A DNA stretch of 64,000 nt from Pseudomonas putida (GTDB lineage Bacteria; Pseudomonadota; Gammaproteobacteria; Pseudomonadales; Pseudomonadaceae). Where the stretch lies: positions 2,604,001 to 2,668,000 of the forward strand of contig NZ_CP026115.2 in NCBI RefSeq assembly GCF_009883635.2, given 5' to 3'. Each line of letters opens with the position of its first letter. Position 1 is the stretch's first letter. The position numbers were made by a program, and so were the translations under genes. The notes beneath the pieces were generated by a model that did no database searches, was not told the DNA's origin, and saw only the letters and a program-made list of their open reading frames with translations. Below, one piece after another: positions 44,609-53,261 of the stretch.

Positions 44609-45237
44609 TTCCCTCACCAAACGCTTGTCGTTTTCAACATTTTATTTGATTGGGGCTAAACCCTTAAATTATCAGTTGAGATAAGGGGGTGAAGATATAT
44701 ATCCGATGGGTGTGAGGCGCACGGTTGATCTAGATAATGACCCAAGCTGGACAATTTTGAATCCAGTCGCGACCCAGAGAGGGATGACTTTTCAGTTGTC
44801 ACCCTGTTAACCACGGCGGTAACATACCCTGCTAAGCGAAGCGCTTTAAAATGTGCACACAGATACGTGTACACCCAGCGAATCCATTGCAGATAGCTGC
44901 TAACTATGTCCTAGATTCTTAACACGTATGAATAATAAGGAAGTATTGAATGAAATCTGACTAGTTAATTAGCGCTAGAATTCAGATAGACAAAGGCCCA
45001 AGTGCGACCTTGGGCCTCTGTGGATAAGTCAGAATTTAGCGACCTGACCTTTCCATTGTCTATTCCGAACATGCGGGACGTCAAGTCCTGCAGGGCTTCG
45101 TTCATCCACAAGAAGGTGAGCGTTATCCACAACCCGCACTCTTGGGTACGCCCGGGAGGCAAGGGCTATAGGGGCATCCAGCAAATTATCCCCAGGCTGG
45201 ATGACGATCCTAGGTCCGTAGACATTGGACTGTATTG
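44609..45237. promoter_or_regulatory. Divergent control region between tnsD and tnsA
   Basis: 629 bp without a supported gene. Visible elements are two near-palindromic octamers GTGCACAC and GTGTACAC at 44853-44860 and 44867-44874, an 8-bp stem AGGCCCAA / TTGGGCCT at 44994-45017, a TTATCCACA at 45123-45131, and an inverted repeat CCAGC / GCTGG at 45178-45200, about 38 nt before tnsA. Weak promoter-like TATAGG at 45167-45172. Likely holds the tnsABC and tnsD promoters and operators. Confidence 0.4.
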
Positions 45238-46200
45238 ATGACTTTGCAGGAGAGATTTGCCCTCATCAGGAGCCGACAAGCTCACTTCGCGTGGGGCGAT
45301 ATCTACACGCCTTCGATTTTAGCGGTTCCACGAGAAGCCCCTAAGGGCTCTCGTATCAGCAGAATGAATAGCCGGAAGCTCGGCCGTGCGATTCACTCGC
45401 TGTCCACCCCAGAAGCGGTGTTCGCACAGCTCGCGCTCTTCCATCCTCAGCTGCTCGATATTCACGAGCAGAAGATGCTGTGGCCATATCACGCCCCGCA
45501 TCCATTGCACGGGCATCCACTCACCAAAGGACATTTTTCTCATCCTGTCACTGGGACGATGGAAATTGCCAAGCAAATTGGCTTCAAGCATCACCAGGTG
45601 GTGATTACCACTAAAGCTGGTAGCCGACAGAGAATGCCCTTTCCCTATCAGGGGGACCTTTTACTGTATTTGATGGGTTCAGATGGGAAACCCTACGCGG
45701 TCAATTGGACGGTGAAGGATCAAGCTCATGCCTTCAGCGAGAGGCGCTACTCAGCAGCCAAGACCCCTAATCAGCAAAAAAAGGACCGTGATCATGCTGA
45801 GCTACGCACAGCCCTAGAGCAACTGCATTACGCAAGCGGCGGTATCAGGACCGTGCAAATGTCTTTGGATCGTCTGGACCCGATCGTCATGGGCAATCTC
45901 GATCTGCTATTTCCGATGCATGGCTTGCCGCTGACCCACGACCCCGAGCTGCTCAGGGAGTTTAGCGCTGAGATTGAGGGCGCTGTGCATGCTGGGGCCT
46001 TGATCCACCCCATCATTTACCGGTATGCAGCCCGATGGGGTAAGCGTGACCAGTTTATTGCGAAGGTCTACCAAGACATCTGGGACCGAAAGCTGCCAGT
46101 AAATTTCTTCAAGCCGATTCTGATCGACCATCCTCTCGATACCGACGGTGGTGATCTGCTGGCAGCCTACGGCAAATTTTTCTTGGAGATTGAGCCGTGA
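45238..46200 (+). CDS. tnsA: Transposon Tn7-like transposition protein TnsA (endonuclease)
   Basis: Restriction-enzyme-like nuclease (320 aa) that cuts the 5' ends of the element while TnsB cuts the 3' ends, allowing cut-and-paste movement. Candidate PD-(D/E)XK residues are Glu59 in STPEAVFAQLALF, Asp140 in YQGDLLLYLM and Lys160 in NWTVKDQ, in the order of TnsA E63, D114 and K132. It is somewhat longer than Tn7 TnsA (273 aa). The ATG at 45238 follows a TTG at 45235; neither has a strong ribosome binding site. The stop overlaps the tnsB GTG start. Confidence 0.85.
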   Translation: MTLQERFALIRSRQAHFAWGDIYTPSILAVPREAPKGSRISRMNSRKLGRAIHSLSTPEAVFAQLALFHPQLLDIHEQKMLWPYHAPHPLHGHPLTKGHFSHPVTGTMEIAKQIGFKHHQVVITTKAGSRQRMPFPYQGDLLLYLMGSDGKPYAVNWTVKDQAHAFSERRYSAAKTPNQQKKDRDHAELRTALEQLHYASGGIRTVQMSLDRLDPIVMGNLDLLFPMHGLPLTHDPELLREFSAEIEGAVHAGALIHPIIYRYAARWGKRDQFIAKVYQDIWDRKLPVNFFKPILIDHPLDTDGGDLLAAYGKFFLEIEP

Positions 46201-48206
46201 TCACGGGCGCTAGGTTATTTGCGCCTGAAGGTTATCGGAGCCTTGTCAAAGGCCACTATTACCATTTCCTGAACAGTGATGCGGTCCACAACCGGGTGCG
46301 CTTGGTGGAGTTCAGTGATCTAGCGAAAGACGTGCGCACCACCTTGATCACCCTCACAAGGTTCGAGTTCGAAGAAGCGCTCGAAGCGGGTGCGCTGCTG
46401 GCGTCAGGGGAGACGGACAAATTTCCGCCATGGCTGGAACCGATTAAGGGGATCGCAATTTCAGATCGTGAAACGAAGCGGGTTTCTGCTAAGGAAACCT
46501 ACGACCAAAAGGTCAACCGCCGTTTTCTGGCTATCTCAGGCCTGATGGTTCGTCTCCAGGAGGTTCTAGCCAGTGACGATCCGGACGCTGTAATTAACGC
46601 TCATGCCAAAAGCCAGTCGCCTCAGCAAAATGCAGCTCGCTTGAGGTTGTGGTTCTACACTTACATTACTTTTGGACAAAACAAGTGGGCTCTCATGCCT
46701 CCCCTGCACCGCATCGGGAGGTGGGACAGGGAGGGGCCGGGGAAATTACGCAGGCTGGGCCGGCCATCACCCAATGGCAAAGAGTGGGGTTACCGGGCCG
46801 ATAGCGCCATGAGGGAAAGAATCCTTTCTGCGTATCTTAGGTTCCGTTCCGCTGACAAAACATATAGTCAAGTTTACCGAAAAATCCTTACAGAGGAATT
46901 TGGTTGCGTTTCCGTTGAACGAAATGGAGTAGCATTTTTCATCAATCGTAAAGGGCACCCATTTCCAACTATTGACCAAGTGCGTTACTGCATCGAACAA
47001 CAAGTTAGCGCTAAAGAGAAATCTATTGGCGTAAGAGGTAAACAAAAGACCCGCGACCAGAGCGGCAGTTTGGGCAGTTTCTCAGAACGCTTGACGAATC
47101 TAAATCAGCAGGTCGAGTTTGATGGTTACTACATAGTTGAAAAACTTTCGGGCCTGACAGAGGGTAGCCCCGTTGACGGATTTTGCGTCGTTCGTGCCGT
47201 GTGTGGATTGTCCGGAATGGTGGTTGGCATTGGATTTGCCGAAGGTAAAGAAACCAAAGAAGCTTATCGGATGTGTCTGTTTTCCATGGCTGTCGACAAA
47301 GTATGGTTTTGTGGGCTTTTCGGAGTAACCATCAAACCGGACTGGTGGCCCTGCGAAGGCTTGGCAGGTGGGCTGGTGTTTGATCGAGGTCCTGCAGCAG
47401 CCCTGGACACGGAGCCTGAGATCCACTGGCTAGGCACACTTGAAAATACGCCAGTTTTTTCTGGCCAGTCTAAAGCTACGGTTGAGTCATCGCACCCGCG
47501 AGCAAAATCCGACCTCGATCAACCCACCTATGTTCATAGCACACTGAATTTTGTCCAAATGGCCCGCAGGGAGATTCACCAAGTCCTGAAAGACAACCGG
47601 TCGTCTGACGCAAGTGGCCGCATGGAAACCGAAATGTATTGGTGCGGAATAAAGCCCACCCCGCTGGGTATCTGGAATTACTGGGACAGCCGCTTCCGTA
47701 ATTCTGCAATCGGGATGCAGCAAGAGGTTGCCATAAAGAGCTTCCTGTCTGTGCACCCGGCCGTTGTACGTCAAGACGCAGTCTATCTGTACGGGCGCAA
47801 GTATAGGTCTGTTGATTTGATCAATACCGGGATATTTGATCGAGTTGCTAGGAGCAGCGTTATTGAAGTTGATGTATATGTACTGACTATGTGCGTTCGG
47901 CATATATGGATTGAGGTAGGAGGCACACTGTTCGAACTGGACTTTGTAACGACGCAAAGGACCGTTGACGGTGATCGGGACATATCATTACGTGATCTTC
48001 AGTCACTAGATGCCTTAAGGCGAAAATCTCAAACCTTGCTTCGTAATGAGATGCCGGCAATTCATCAATTTCACGATGATAGATTCAAAGAAGATACCGG
48101 TGAAGAGTGTAAAGGTGGCGTGAGAAGAATTGGTCGACCACCTAAATCGGCATCTGCGCAGCGAGATACAGATGACTATGATCGATTCCGAGGTAAAGCC
48201 AAATGA
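46197..48206 (+). CDS. tnsB: Transposon Tn7-like transposition protein TnsB (DDE transposase)
   Basis: Main transposase (669 aa; GTG start overlapping the tnsA TGA) that binds element ends and does 3'-end cleavage and strand transfer. The likely catalytic triad is Asp309 (VEFDGYY), Asp396 (LVFDRGP) and Glu430 (KATVESSHPR); spacings of 87 and 34 residues match TnsB of Tn7. An N-terminal DNA-binding part covers about residues 1-290. The C-terminal tail is basic and probably contacts TnsC. Codon use in the middle is more AT-rich than in the host genes. Confidence 0.92.
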   Translation: MITGARLFAPEGYRSLVKGHYYHFLNSDAVHNRVRLVEFSDLAKDVRTTLITLTRFEFEEALEAGALLASGETDKFPPWLEPIKGIAISDRETKRVSAKETYDQKVNRRFLAISGLMVRLQEVLASDDPDAVINAHAKSQSPQQNAARLRLWFYTYITFGQNKWALMPPLHRIGRWDREGPGKLRRLGRPSPNGKEWGYRADSAMRERILSAYLRFRSADKTYSQVYRKILTEEFGCVSVERNGVAFFINRKGHPFPTIDQVRYCIEQQVSAKEKSIGVRGKQKTRDQSGSLGSFSERLTNLNQQVEFDGYYIVEKLSGLTEGSPVDGFCVVRAVCGLSGMVVGIGFAEGKETKEAYRMCLFSMAVDKVWFCGLFGVTIKPDWWPCEGLAGGLVFDRGPAAALDTEPEIHWLGTLENTPVFSGQSKATVESSHPRAKSDLDQPTYVHSTLNFVQMARREIHQVLKDNRSSDASGRMETEMYWCGIKPTPLGIWNYWDSRFRNSAIGMQQEVAIKSFLSVHPAVVRQDAVYLYGRKYRSVDLINTGIFDRVARSSVIEVDVYVLTMCVRHIWIEVGGTLFELDFVTTQRTVDGDRDISLRDLQSLDALRRKSQTLLRNEMPAIHQFHDDRFKEDTGEECKGGVRRIGRPPKSASAQRDTDDYDRFRGKAK

Positions 48207-49534
48207 ATGAGGCCATTGCGAGTTGGTTCGACGGCTGCCAAACGGCTGATCAGGTCCGCCAGATCATCACGCGTCGACCTGAGCCATTGGAAAGTCTGTA
48301 CGAAATTGAACCTCGGTTGGCGGCAGAGGTGCTGTCTCAAGCATTGCGTGAATCGTTCATTCCCAACGCATTTACGATTGAGTTCATCCAGGAGATGGTG
48401 GGGCGCGCAGCGCTGCATGCGCGAGCATTGTTCTCTTCTGAGCGCGAGTACGCCCGAGGGCTCTATGAAGCACCTGCAGTCGATGCTGTGCCGGTGTGTT
48501 TTACAGGGCTTGCAGGGGTTGGGAAGAGCCAGACCATTGCTGCGCTGCGCAAGGTTCTGCCTGGCCCCGTTGATCTGTCCTGCGATCACTTCCAGGGTGA
48601 GCTACCGTTGCGGTCGCATTGGTATGCAAGCGCCCGAGGTACCACCAATGCTAAGGCCCTTCTTCGAGAGTTCGTTGAGTTGCCTCTGTCGCGACTGACC
48701 GTTGCTGAGCTGCTGAGTGAATGCCGGCGTAGGGCGAATCGTGATGGGGTATCGTTAGTCATCCTGGATGAAATGCAGTACATCCAAAAGGGGCTTGGTG
48801 CAGCGAAGGTTACCGATATCCTCTTGAACATGGCTGGTATCGGTCCGCCAATGGTCTACGTGTGCAATTACAGCTTGGGTCACAAGTTGTTTGAGAGAAA
48901 CAATGAGGATCAGCAGCGCTTGCTGACGGACCCAAGAATCATGCTTCCCGATGAGCCTGGCAGTTCCGACTGGAAAGCTTTCATTGATGAATGTGTTCGC
49001 GTGGGCAATGGCGCGATTCGCGGTAATCAGGGTGAATTGGCAAGGGAAATTTACCGTTGCACCTTCGGTATCAAGCGCCTGGCGGTGGAGTTGTTGAAGC
49101 AGGCGTACATTGAGTGCCGCAGTGCAGGCCGTCATGCGGCCTCCCTTCAAGACATCGGCCATGCTTACCGCTCAGCGGCTTACACGTCCAGTGCCAAACA
49201 GGTCGAACACCTTCAAAAATTGGCTCTGGGTGGTCGGGTGTCCAAACAGCATCCAGACCTGCGGTGTCCGTTTGACCTGCCAGCCGCGTTCACGTCCAAC
49301 GTAGTGAAATTTGCGCGAGCTGAACGGCAGGACCGAGTCACCCAGAAGGTTTTCGACTCATCGCTCACTGCGTCGGAACGATCTGTAAAAAAGCAACTTG
49401 ATGCCTCAGCGAATGCTCTGCAGAAGCCGACTGCGCGCCCGCGGCGGACTCCGGTTGAGGAGCTCTCCGAGGAAGAGCAGGCCAAAGCTTTCTTTGCCTT
49501 GATGGAGGACGACAAGGACCCCAAACCCAAGTGA
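48203..49534 (+). CDS. tnsC: Transposon Tn7-like AAA+ regulator TnsC
   Basis: AAA+ ATPase (443 aa) that links the target selector (TnsD or TniQ) to TnsAB and gives target immunity. Walker A is GLAGVGKS at residues 102-109 and Walker B VSLVILDE at 183-190 with YNY-type sensor region VYVCNYSLGHKLFE. It starts with an ATGA overlap with tnsB. The C-terminal tail is rich in Lys, Arg and Glu and may contact TnsAB. It is followed by a large palindrome. Confidence 0.9.
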   Translation: MNEAIASWFDGCQTADQVRQIITRRPEPLESLYEIEPRLAAEVLSQALRESFIPNAFTIEFIQEMVGRAALHARALFSSEREYARGLYEAPAVDAVPVCFTGLAGVGKSQTIAALRKVLPGPVDLSCDHFQGELPLRSHWYASARGTTNAKALLREFVELPLSRLTVAELLSECRRRANRDGVSLVILDEMQYIQKGLGAAKVTDILLNMAGIGPPMVYVCNYSLGHKLFERNNEDQQRLLTDPRIMLPDEPGSSDWKAFIDECVRVGNGAIRGNQGELAREIYRCTFGIKRLAVELLKQAYIECRSAGRHAASLQDIGHAYRSAAYTSSAKQVEHLQKLALGGRVSKQHPDLRCPFDLPAAFTSNVVKFARAERQDRVTQKVFDSSLTASERSVKKQLDASANALQKPTARPRRTPVEELSEEEQAKAFFALMEDDKDPKPK

Positions 49535-49575
49535 TGGTGTGGCGAAGAATTCCGTTCGCGGGCCCTATGATTGCT

Positions 49576-49644
49576 GGCGTGTAAACCTATTTTTTTCACT
49601 GTTAACCAGAGTGGTTTACAGTGAAAAAAACAGGTTTACACGCC
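49576..49644. repeat. 69-bp near-perfect palindrome downstream of tnsC
   Basis: Two 33-nt arms (49576-49608 and 49612-49644) are inverted copies with only two mismatches, separated by GAG. Each arm runs GGCGTGTAAACCT, a 7-T tract, then CACTGT and AACCA. It begins 42 nt after the tnsC stop and ends 154 nt before the next gene. It could work as a hairpin terminator, a protein-binding palindrome or a scar of back-to-back inverted repeats. No identity is assigned. Confidence 0.85.
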
Positions 49645-49798
49645 TGAGTTAGCGAGGGGCAGGTACACCAGGATAGAGCACCTGAGCTCGGATGCATCTC
49701 CGACGCCGCTGAAATGTGCTATCACGTGCCAGTACAAGCATGTCCAGATTCGCGTCATGCATTGGCGTTAGACAGTTAACTCCAGGTACAAAGATCTT

Positions 49799-51097
49799 AT
49801 GAGCACACCAATTACGCTGTCTGTGGGTAGCCTCGATCTCACATACAACACTGGCTATATGGGCATGGATCACGGGATGCTCTATCAAGAGTCCGACCGC
49901 CAGTACCGTCGGCACGAGGGCATCGACTACGACTACGCTCATAGCCCTGAAAGTCTGGAGCAAATGGAGCTGTGTTTTTGCCGGACACTTGGTTCGATGG
50001 TGTCACGGTTGGAGCTGCTCGGATACACATTGGCGGCGGTGAGGTCGGAATACGAAAATCAGGTCGTGCTCGACAGAGACCAGTTCGAGGAATACCTGCC
50101 AGGTGAGCGTCGATCCGACCGTTTGACTTTCGATCAATTTATCGACTTCATCAAAGCGTACGCATTGCGAGACCTAAAAAGCGACTATGTCGCCAGCTAC
50201 GATTCCGATCATGCACAGGGCCGGGGCCGCTTTGCGGCTGATCCAGCGGCATCTCTACTCCCGACGGGAGTGTTTGATCGAGACATCGGAGGCTACTCCG
50301 AGCGCAGCCATTTCGGCTCAATGTTAGGATTTCTGAGCCCATATGCAACTCTGCGAATCCTTGCCGAAAACCCCGCTAATCTAGGTGAAGATGTCGTCTG
50401 GGATTACGGCAATTTTGTGGATGCAGGATGGGCTAAAAATGAGGATTTCATTGGGAACGCACGTCGGACCCAGACCTATTTGATAGCGACTGAAGGCACT
50501 TCTGATACCCACATTCTGAAGCGGGGTCTGGCGCTGCTCCGCCCGGACATCGAGGATTTTTTTCGATTCATTGACATCGAGGAGCGTCACCCATTTTCCG
50601 GTACAGGTAATCTGTCCAAGTTCGCCGAGGGACTGGTCAAAATTGATGTTCACAATCGCGTGGTCTTCCTGTTCGATAACGACGCCGAAGGAGTGGATAC
50701 CTATAAAAATCTACTCAAACGCTTTCAATTCCCAGTGAACATGAAAGCTATGGTTCTTCCTGACTTGGACGAGCTGCGCGAGTTTCCGGCGAAAGGCCCG
50801 TGTGGTGTTGCCAACGCTGACATCAACGGCTGCGCGGCCGCTATCGAGTGCTATCTCGATCTCAATCTTAAGGGGCGACCCCCAGCGCAGGTGACCTGGA
50901 CGAATTACAAGGAGTCGTTAGGTATTTATCAGGGCGCCCTCGATTTCAAAGATAGCTACGCAAAGGCGTTTTATGAAACCACTCAGGAGGATGTTGAATC
51001 AGGTGTGTATGACGCGAGTAAGCTCCGATCCGTGATAGCGGCGCTTCTTGAGGAATGCACTGGTTTGGCTGCTGCGATGCTCTATTCGAAGTCCTAA
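49799..51097 (+). CDS. HEPN/Toprim-type protein, putative defence function
   Basis: 432-aa protein with an N-terminal region like the HEPN/Toprim N-terminal domain (starting SVGSLDLTYNTGYMGMDHGMLYQESDRQ) and a C-terminal Toprim-like fold. In the latter the motif YLIATEGTSDTHILKR gives the glutamate and VVFLFDNDAEGVDTYKNL the DxD, the pattern of metal-binding Toprim nucleases and primases. It lies where tnsD/tnsE sit in Tn7 but shows no TnsE similarity to my reading. HEPN and Toprim domains occur in RNA- or DNA-cleaving anti-phage systems, so a defence role as transposon cargo is inference. The family call is moderate. Confidence 0.6.
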   Translation: MSTPITLSVGSLDLTYNTGYMGMDHGMLYQESDRQYRRHEGIDYDYAHSPESLEQMELCFCRTLGSMVSRLELLGYTLAAVRSEYENQVVLDRDQFEEYLPGERRSDRLTFDQFIDFIKAYALRDLKSDYVASYDSDHAQGRGRFAADPAASLLPTGVFDRDIGGYSERSHFGSMLGFLSPYATLRILAENPANLGEDVVWDYGNFVDAGWAKNEDFIGNARRTQTYLIATEGTSDTHILKRGLALLRPDIEDFFRFIDIEERHPFSGTGNLSKFAEGLVKIDVHNRVVFLFDNDAEGVDTYKNLLKRFQFPVNMKAMVLPDLDELREFPAKGPCGVANADINGCAAAIECYLDLNLKGRPPAQVTWTNYKESLGIYQGALDFKDSYAKAFYETTQEDVESGVYDASKLRSVIAALLEECTGLAAAMLYSKS

Positions 51098-51290
51098 ACC
51101 TCAATAGCCTCTCGGCGAAGGCGCTTCCACCTAACGCGGACCGAGATGATTTCTGGCCCCTACCATCCGCTCGTCGCTACCTCTTGGAGATGGCCATCCA
51201 TCCAATGCCCATGGGGTACAGCATGGCTAGAATGGTATAGTCTCTCATTTATTTGCAGAACAGCCGCAGGAAGCCGCTGGGAGATTTCAC

Positions 51291-51767
51291 ATGGCGATCT
51301 ACACCGCAGGCTATGAAGGGTTGTCTATCGACGCCTTCATCGCTCGTCTTAAGCAAGCTCAGATCGACAAGGTTCTGGACGTTCGCGAGTACCCTCTGTC
51401 CAGAAAGCCTGGTTTCTCCAAGAAGGCTTTCGCCCAGTGCTTGGCGGATGCAGGAATTGCCTACGAGCATTCCCCTCCCTTGGGTTGCCCAAAACCGATT
51501 CGAAACCGCTATAAGGTCGATGGCGATTGGGGGGTCTATGCGCGCGACTTCAGGGCTTACATCCGTACCCGGATGGACCTTCTGGAGAACCTGACAGCTG
51601 ATGCCTCAAGCCAGCGCATTTGTATGGTTTGCTACGAAGCTGACGCGAATTTTTGTCACCGCAGCCTTATCGCCGAGGCTGCGAGTGAATTGGATTCATC
51701 CCTGGATACGCGGCATCTGCCTCTCAAAATAGAGAAATTTGCTGATTTGCTTCGGGCGGTTGCTTAG
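51291..51767 (+). CDS. DUF488 domain-containing protein
   Basis: 158-aa protein of the DUF488 family. Conserved features are the N-terminal IYTAGYEGLSIDAFIARLKQ, VLDVREYPLSRKPGFSK, and MVCYEADANFCHRSLIA with the Cys-His pair. The function of the family is unsettled. GGGAGA 6 nt before the ATG is a good ribosome binding site. Its 3' end overlaps the convergent unknown gene by 44 nt, a close pairing that suggests the two are inherited together. Confidence 0.82.
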   Translation: MAIYTAGYEGLSIDAFIARLKQAQIDKVLDVREYPLSRKPGFSKKAFAQCLADAGIAYEHSPPLGCPKPIRNRYKVDGDWGVYARDFRAYIRTRMDLLENLTADASSQRICMVCYEADANFCHRSLIAEAASELDSSLDTRHLPLKIEKFADLLRAVA

Positions 51768-52551
51768 GTGGATAGATGAGACTGATGATAAGCCACTGTT
51801 GCGGAAATCGATGAATCGTTCCCATTAGAAGCATAAGATCTTTTCCTGGTAACTCGACCTCCAGCTTCTGTCGAAACGGCGCTTCCCAGCCGTTAGGCCC
51901 ATGAGCTCGGCGCATGTTTCTGTACAGCTGGCTTGCCTCCCAGTCTACGATCTTGTGCTTATAAATCTTTACCTCACCATCAAGTACTGACTCATAGCTG
52001 TAGTAGAAATCGAAGGGCACCTTCTCTAGGCGCTTGATGCTGGCTTTGACATCGTCCTGATCGAATAAACCGGGCTGGCGCTGCAGTCTCTCCAGTTTTT
52101 CAAGCTCCTCATCAGTCCAGCTTTCTGACGCGGCTTTACGGATCTCTAATCCAATAATTCGCTCAGGCTTGATCAAGCCGAGCGTGACATTGGAATTCTG
52201 TCGAGCCTGCTCCAGAGCCTCAAAACTGTCGTAGATGGGCAGCTTGCTAAGCATTTCCCTCCTTCGAATCCACGCTTTCGAGGTTGGAATAATGTCTTGG
52301 GGCTGAATCGTATCCACGCCAATCTTATGGCTTTCAGGTCGGTGATCGTTGGAGCTTTTTTCGATGGAGGCTTCGATCCACTGCCACTTTGAAAATCGTT
52401 GATCATCAGTGACCAGGCGGAACGGTACAGGGTAAAGACGGATCAGATTGCCTGCCTCGTCCATCCCCGCAACGCACGAAGTCTCTGTATAGGCAGCGCT
52501 GGGTGACGGGTATGTTTTGCATAGGATTAGTATGCGAGCTTTCCTTCTCAT
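51724..52551 (-). CDS. Uncharacterised protein paired with DUF488 gene
   Basis: 275-aa cytoplasmic-looking protein that I do not recognise. It begins MRRKARILILCKTYPSPSAAYTETSC and has CVAGMDEAGNLIRLYPVPFR, then KWQWIEASIEK, a charged middle, and ends PPEANQQISLF. There is no signal peptide or membrane helix. The N-terminal strand-turn with invariant-looking Cys and the RLYPVPFR motif suggest a compact alpha/beta domain. It is convergent with and overlaps the DUF488 gene by 44 nt, and its ATG overlaps the stop of a small upstream frame in an ATGA. Probably part of a cargo cassette; function unknown. Confidence 0.7.
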   Translation of the reverse strand: MRRKARILILCKTYPSPSAAYTETSCVAGMDEAGNLIRLYPVPFRLVTDDQRFSKWQWIEASIEKSSNDHRPESHKIGVDTIQPQDIIPTSKAWIRRREMLSKLPIYDSFEALEQARQNSNVTLGLIKPERIIGLEIRKAASESWTDEELEKLERLQRQPGLFDQDDVKASIKRLEKVPFDFYYSYESVLDGEVKIYKHKIVDWEASQLYRNMRRAHGPNGWEAPFRQKLEVELPGKDLMLLMGTIHRFPQQWLIISLIYPPKQPPEANQQISLF

Positions 52552-52754
52552 ACAGGCACGTCCTTATTGTACTGCTGATACTGTAGCGACCAGAGCGTAA
52601 ACTGGCCATATGATATCGCCCTGTCCCGACAAACCTCATCCATGTGCGGCTGCCACTGAGCGTCATCACCAAGAGCGAGCAATTCAGGCATAGCTGCTGC
52701 TAGGGATTGCCTAACCGGGCTGCACCGCAGAAAGATTGAACGCAGCTTCGGCAC
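52548..52754 (-). CDS. Possible small coupled gene upstream of unknown protein
   Basis: 68-codon frame from a GTG at 52754, whose stop overlaps the ATG of the next minus-strand gene (ATGA). The open frame extends further upstream to a TAG near 52830 without an ATG, TTG or GTG start. The sequence (PVRQSLAAAMPELLALGD, then DEVCRDRAISYGQFTLWSLQYQ) looks protein-like. It could be the intact gene, a truncated gene or a chance frame; the coupling is the main support. Confidence 0.35.
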   Translation of the reverse strand: MPKLRSIFLRCSPVRQSLAAAMPELLALGDDAQWQPHMDEVCRDRAISYGQFTLWSLQYQQYNKDVPV

Positions 52755-52967
52755 GAACTTGCCGTCCGATTGAAGCGGACGAGCTACGCACCGTTTGGGG
52801 TTGCGGCCCCTTTCGATGTTCGTCGATGGGATCTAGCTCAGTCGCAAGGGGCTTCCGGCGTACTGAACACTCCAACAAAATGGCATTTGCAAAGCTGCTT
52901 GAGCAAATCACCGCTTGCATGGCTGCTGGAGTATGATGGGGACTGGTAGCTCTGGCAGGAGAGCCCA

Positions 52968-53156
52968 ATGACTGAATCAGCGCGCACCACGGTAAAGTGC
53001 CTGGATCCCGGCGACGGCTCCGGCGATGTGATTGTGGAATTACCTGACGACATTCTGCGCGAGCTCGGGGTCACGACGGGCGACAGACTCTCCATAGAGC
53101 TCATCAACGGCGATATCGTACTCAAGCCAGTCCGCGAGCGCCGCGAATCTGATTAG
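52968..53156 (+). CDS. AbrB/MazE-type small DNA-binding protein
   Basis: 62-aa protein with a swapped-hairpin AbrB core: VIVELPDDILRELGVTTGDRLSIELINGDIVLKPV. Such proteins are transcription factors or antitoxins. AGGAGA is 5 nt upstream of the ATG. No toxin frame follows directly on the same strand, so an antitoxin role is unproven. Confidence 0.7.
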   Translation: MTESARTTVKCLDPGDGSGDVIVELPDDILRELGVTTGDRLSIELINGDIVLKPVRERRESD

Positions 53157-53221
53157 CTACGCGTTGCAGGCCCTCTGTGTCGTCGTGTTGAGCTGATGAA
53201 GCTTTCTAGCGGGGATACATG

Positions 53222-53248
53222 GGACGGCAGTCAGCCTACTGCCGTCCT
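53222..53248. terminator. Stem-loop downstream of copG-like gene
   Basis: The stem GGACGGCAG / CTGCCGTCC (9 bp) has an 8-nt loop and lies 14 nt past the stop of the minus-strand gene at 53262. It lacks a clear T run, so termination is possible but not certain. Confidence 0.5.
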
Positions 53249-53261
53249 TCTGGTCGGTGCG

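Noticed and set aside
44965-45162. 65-aa minus-strand frame between tnsD and tnsA
   Set aside because: Starts at a TTG without a ribosome binding site and covers a stem-loop and a DnaA-box-like sequence; no protein-like pattern.
49799-51097. TnsE homologue by position
   Set aside because: The sequence has Toprim-type motifs and shows no similarity I recognise to TnsE.
51055-51240. 61-aa plus-strand frame after the HEPN/Toprim gene
   Set aside because: Overlaps the end of that gene in another frame and lacks a ribosome binding site or a known domain.
52711-52968. Minus-strand 85-aa frame and plus-strand 66-aa frame upstream of the AbrB-like gene
   Set aside because: The two frames mirror each other and overlap the small coupled frame; neither has a recognisable domain or start signal.
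41552-53156. CRISPR-associated transposon (cas genes or guide array)
   Set aside because: No Cas6/7/8/5 or Cas12-like protein and no repeat-spacer array was seen among the element genes in the window.
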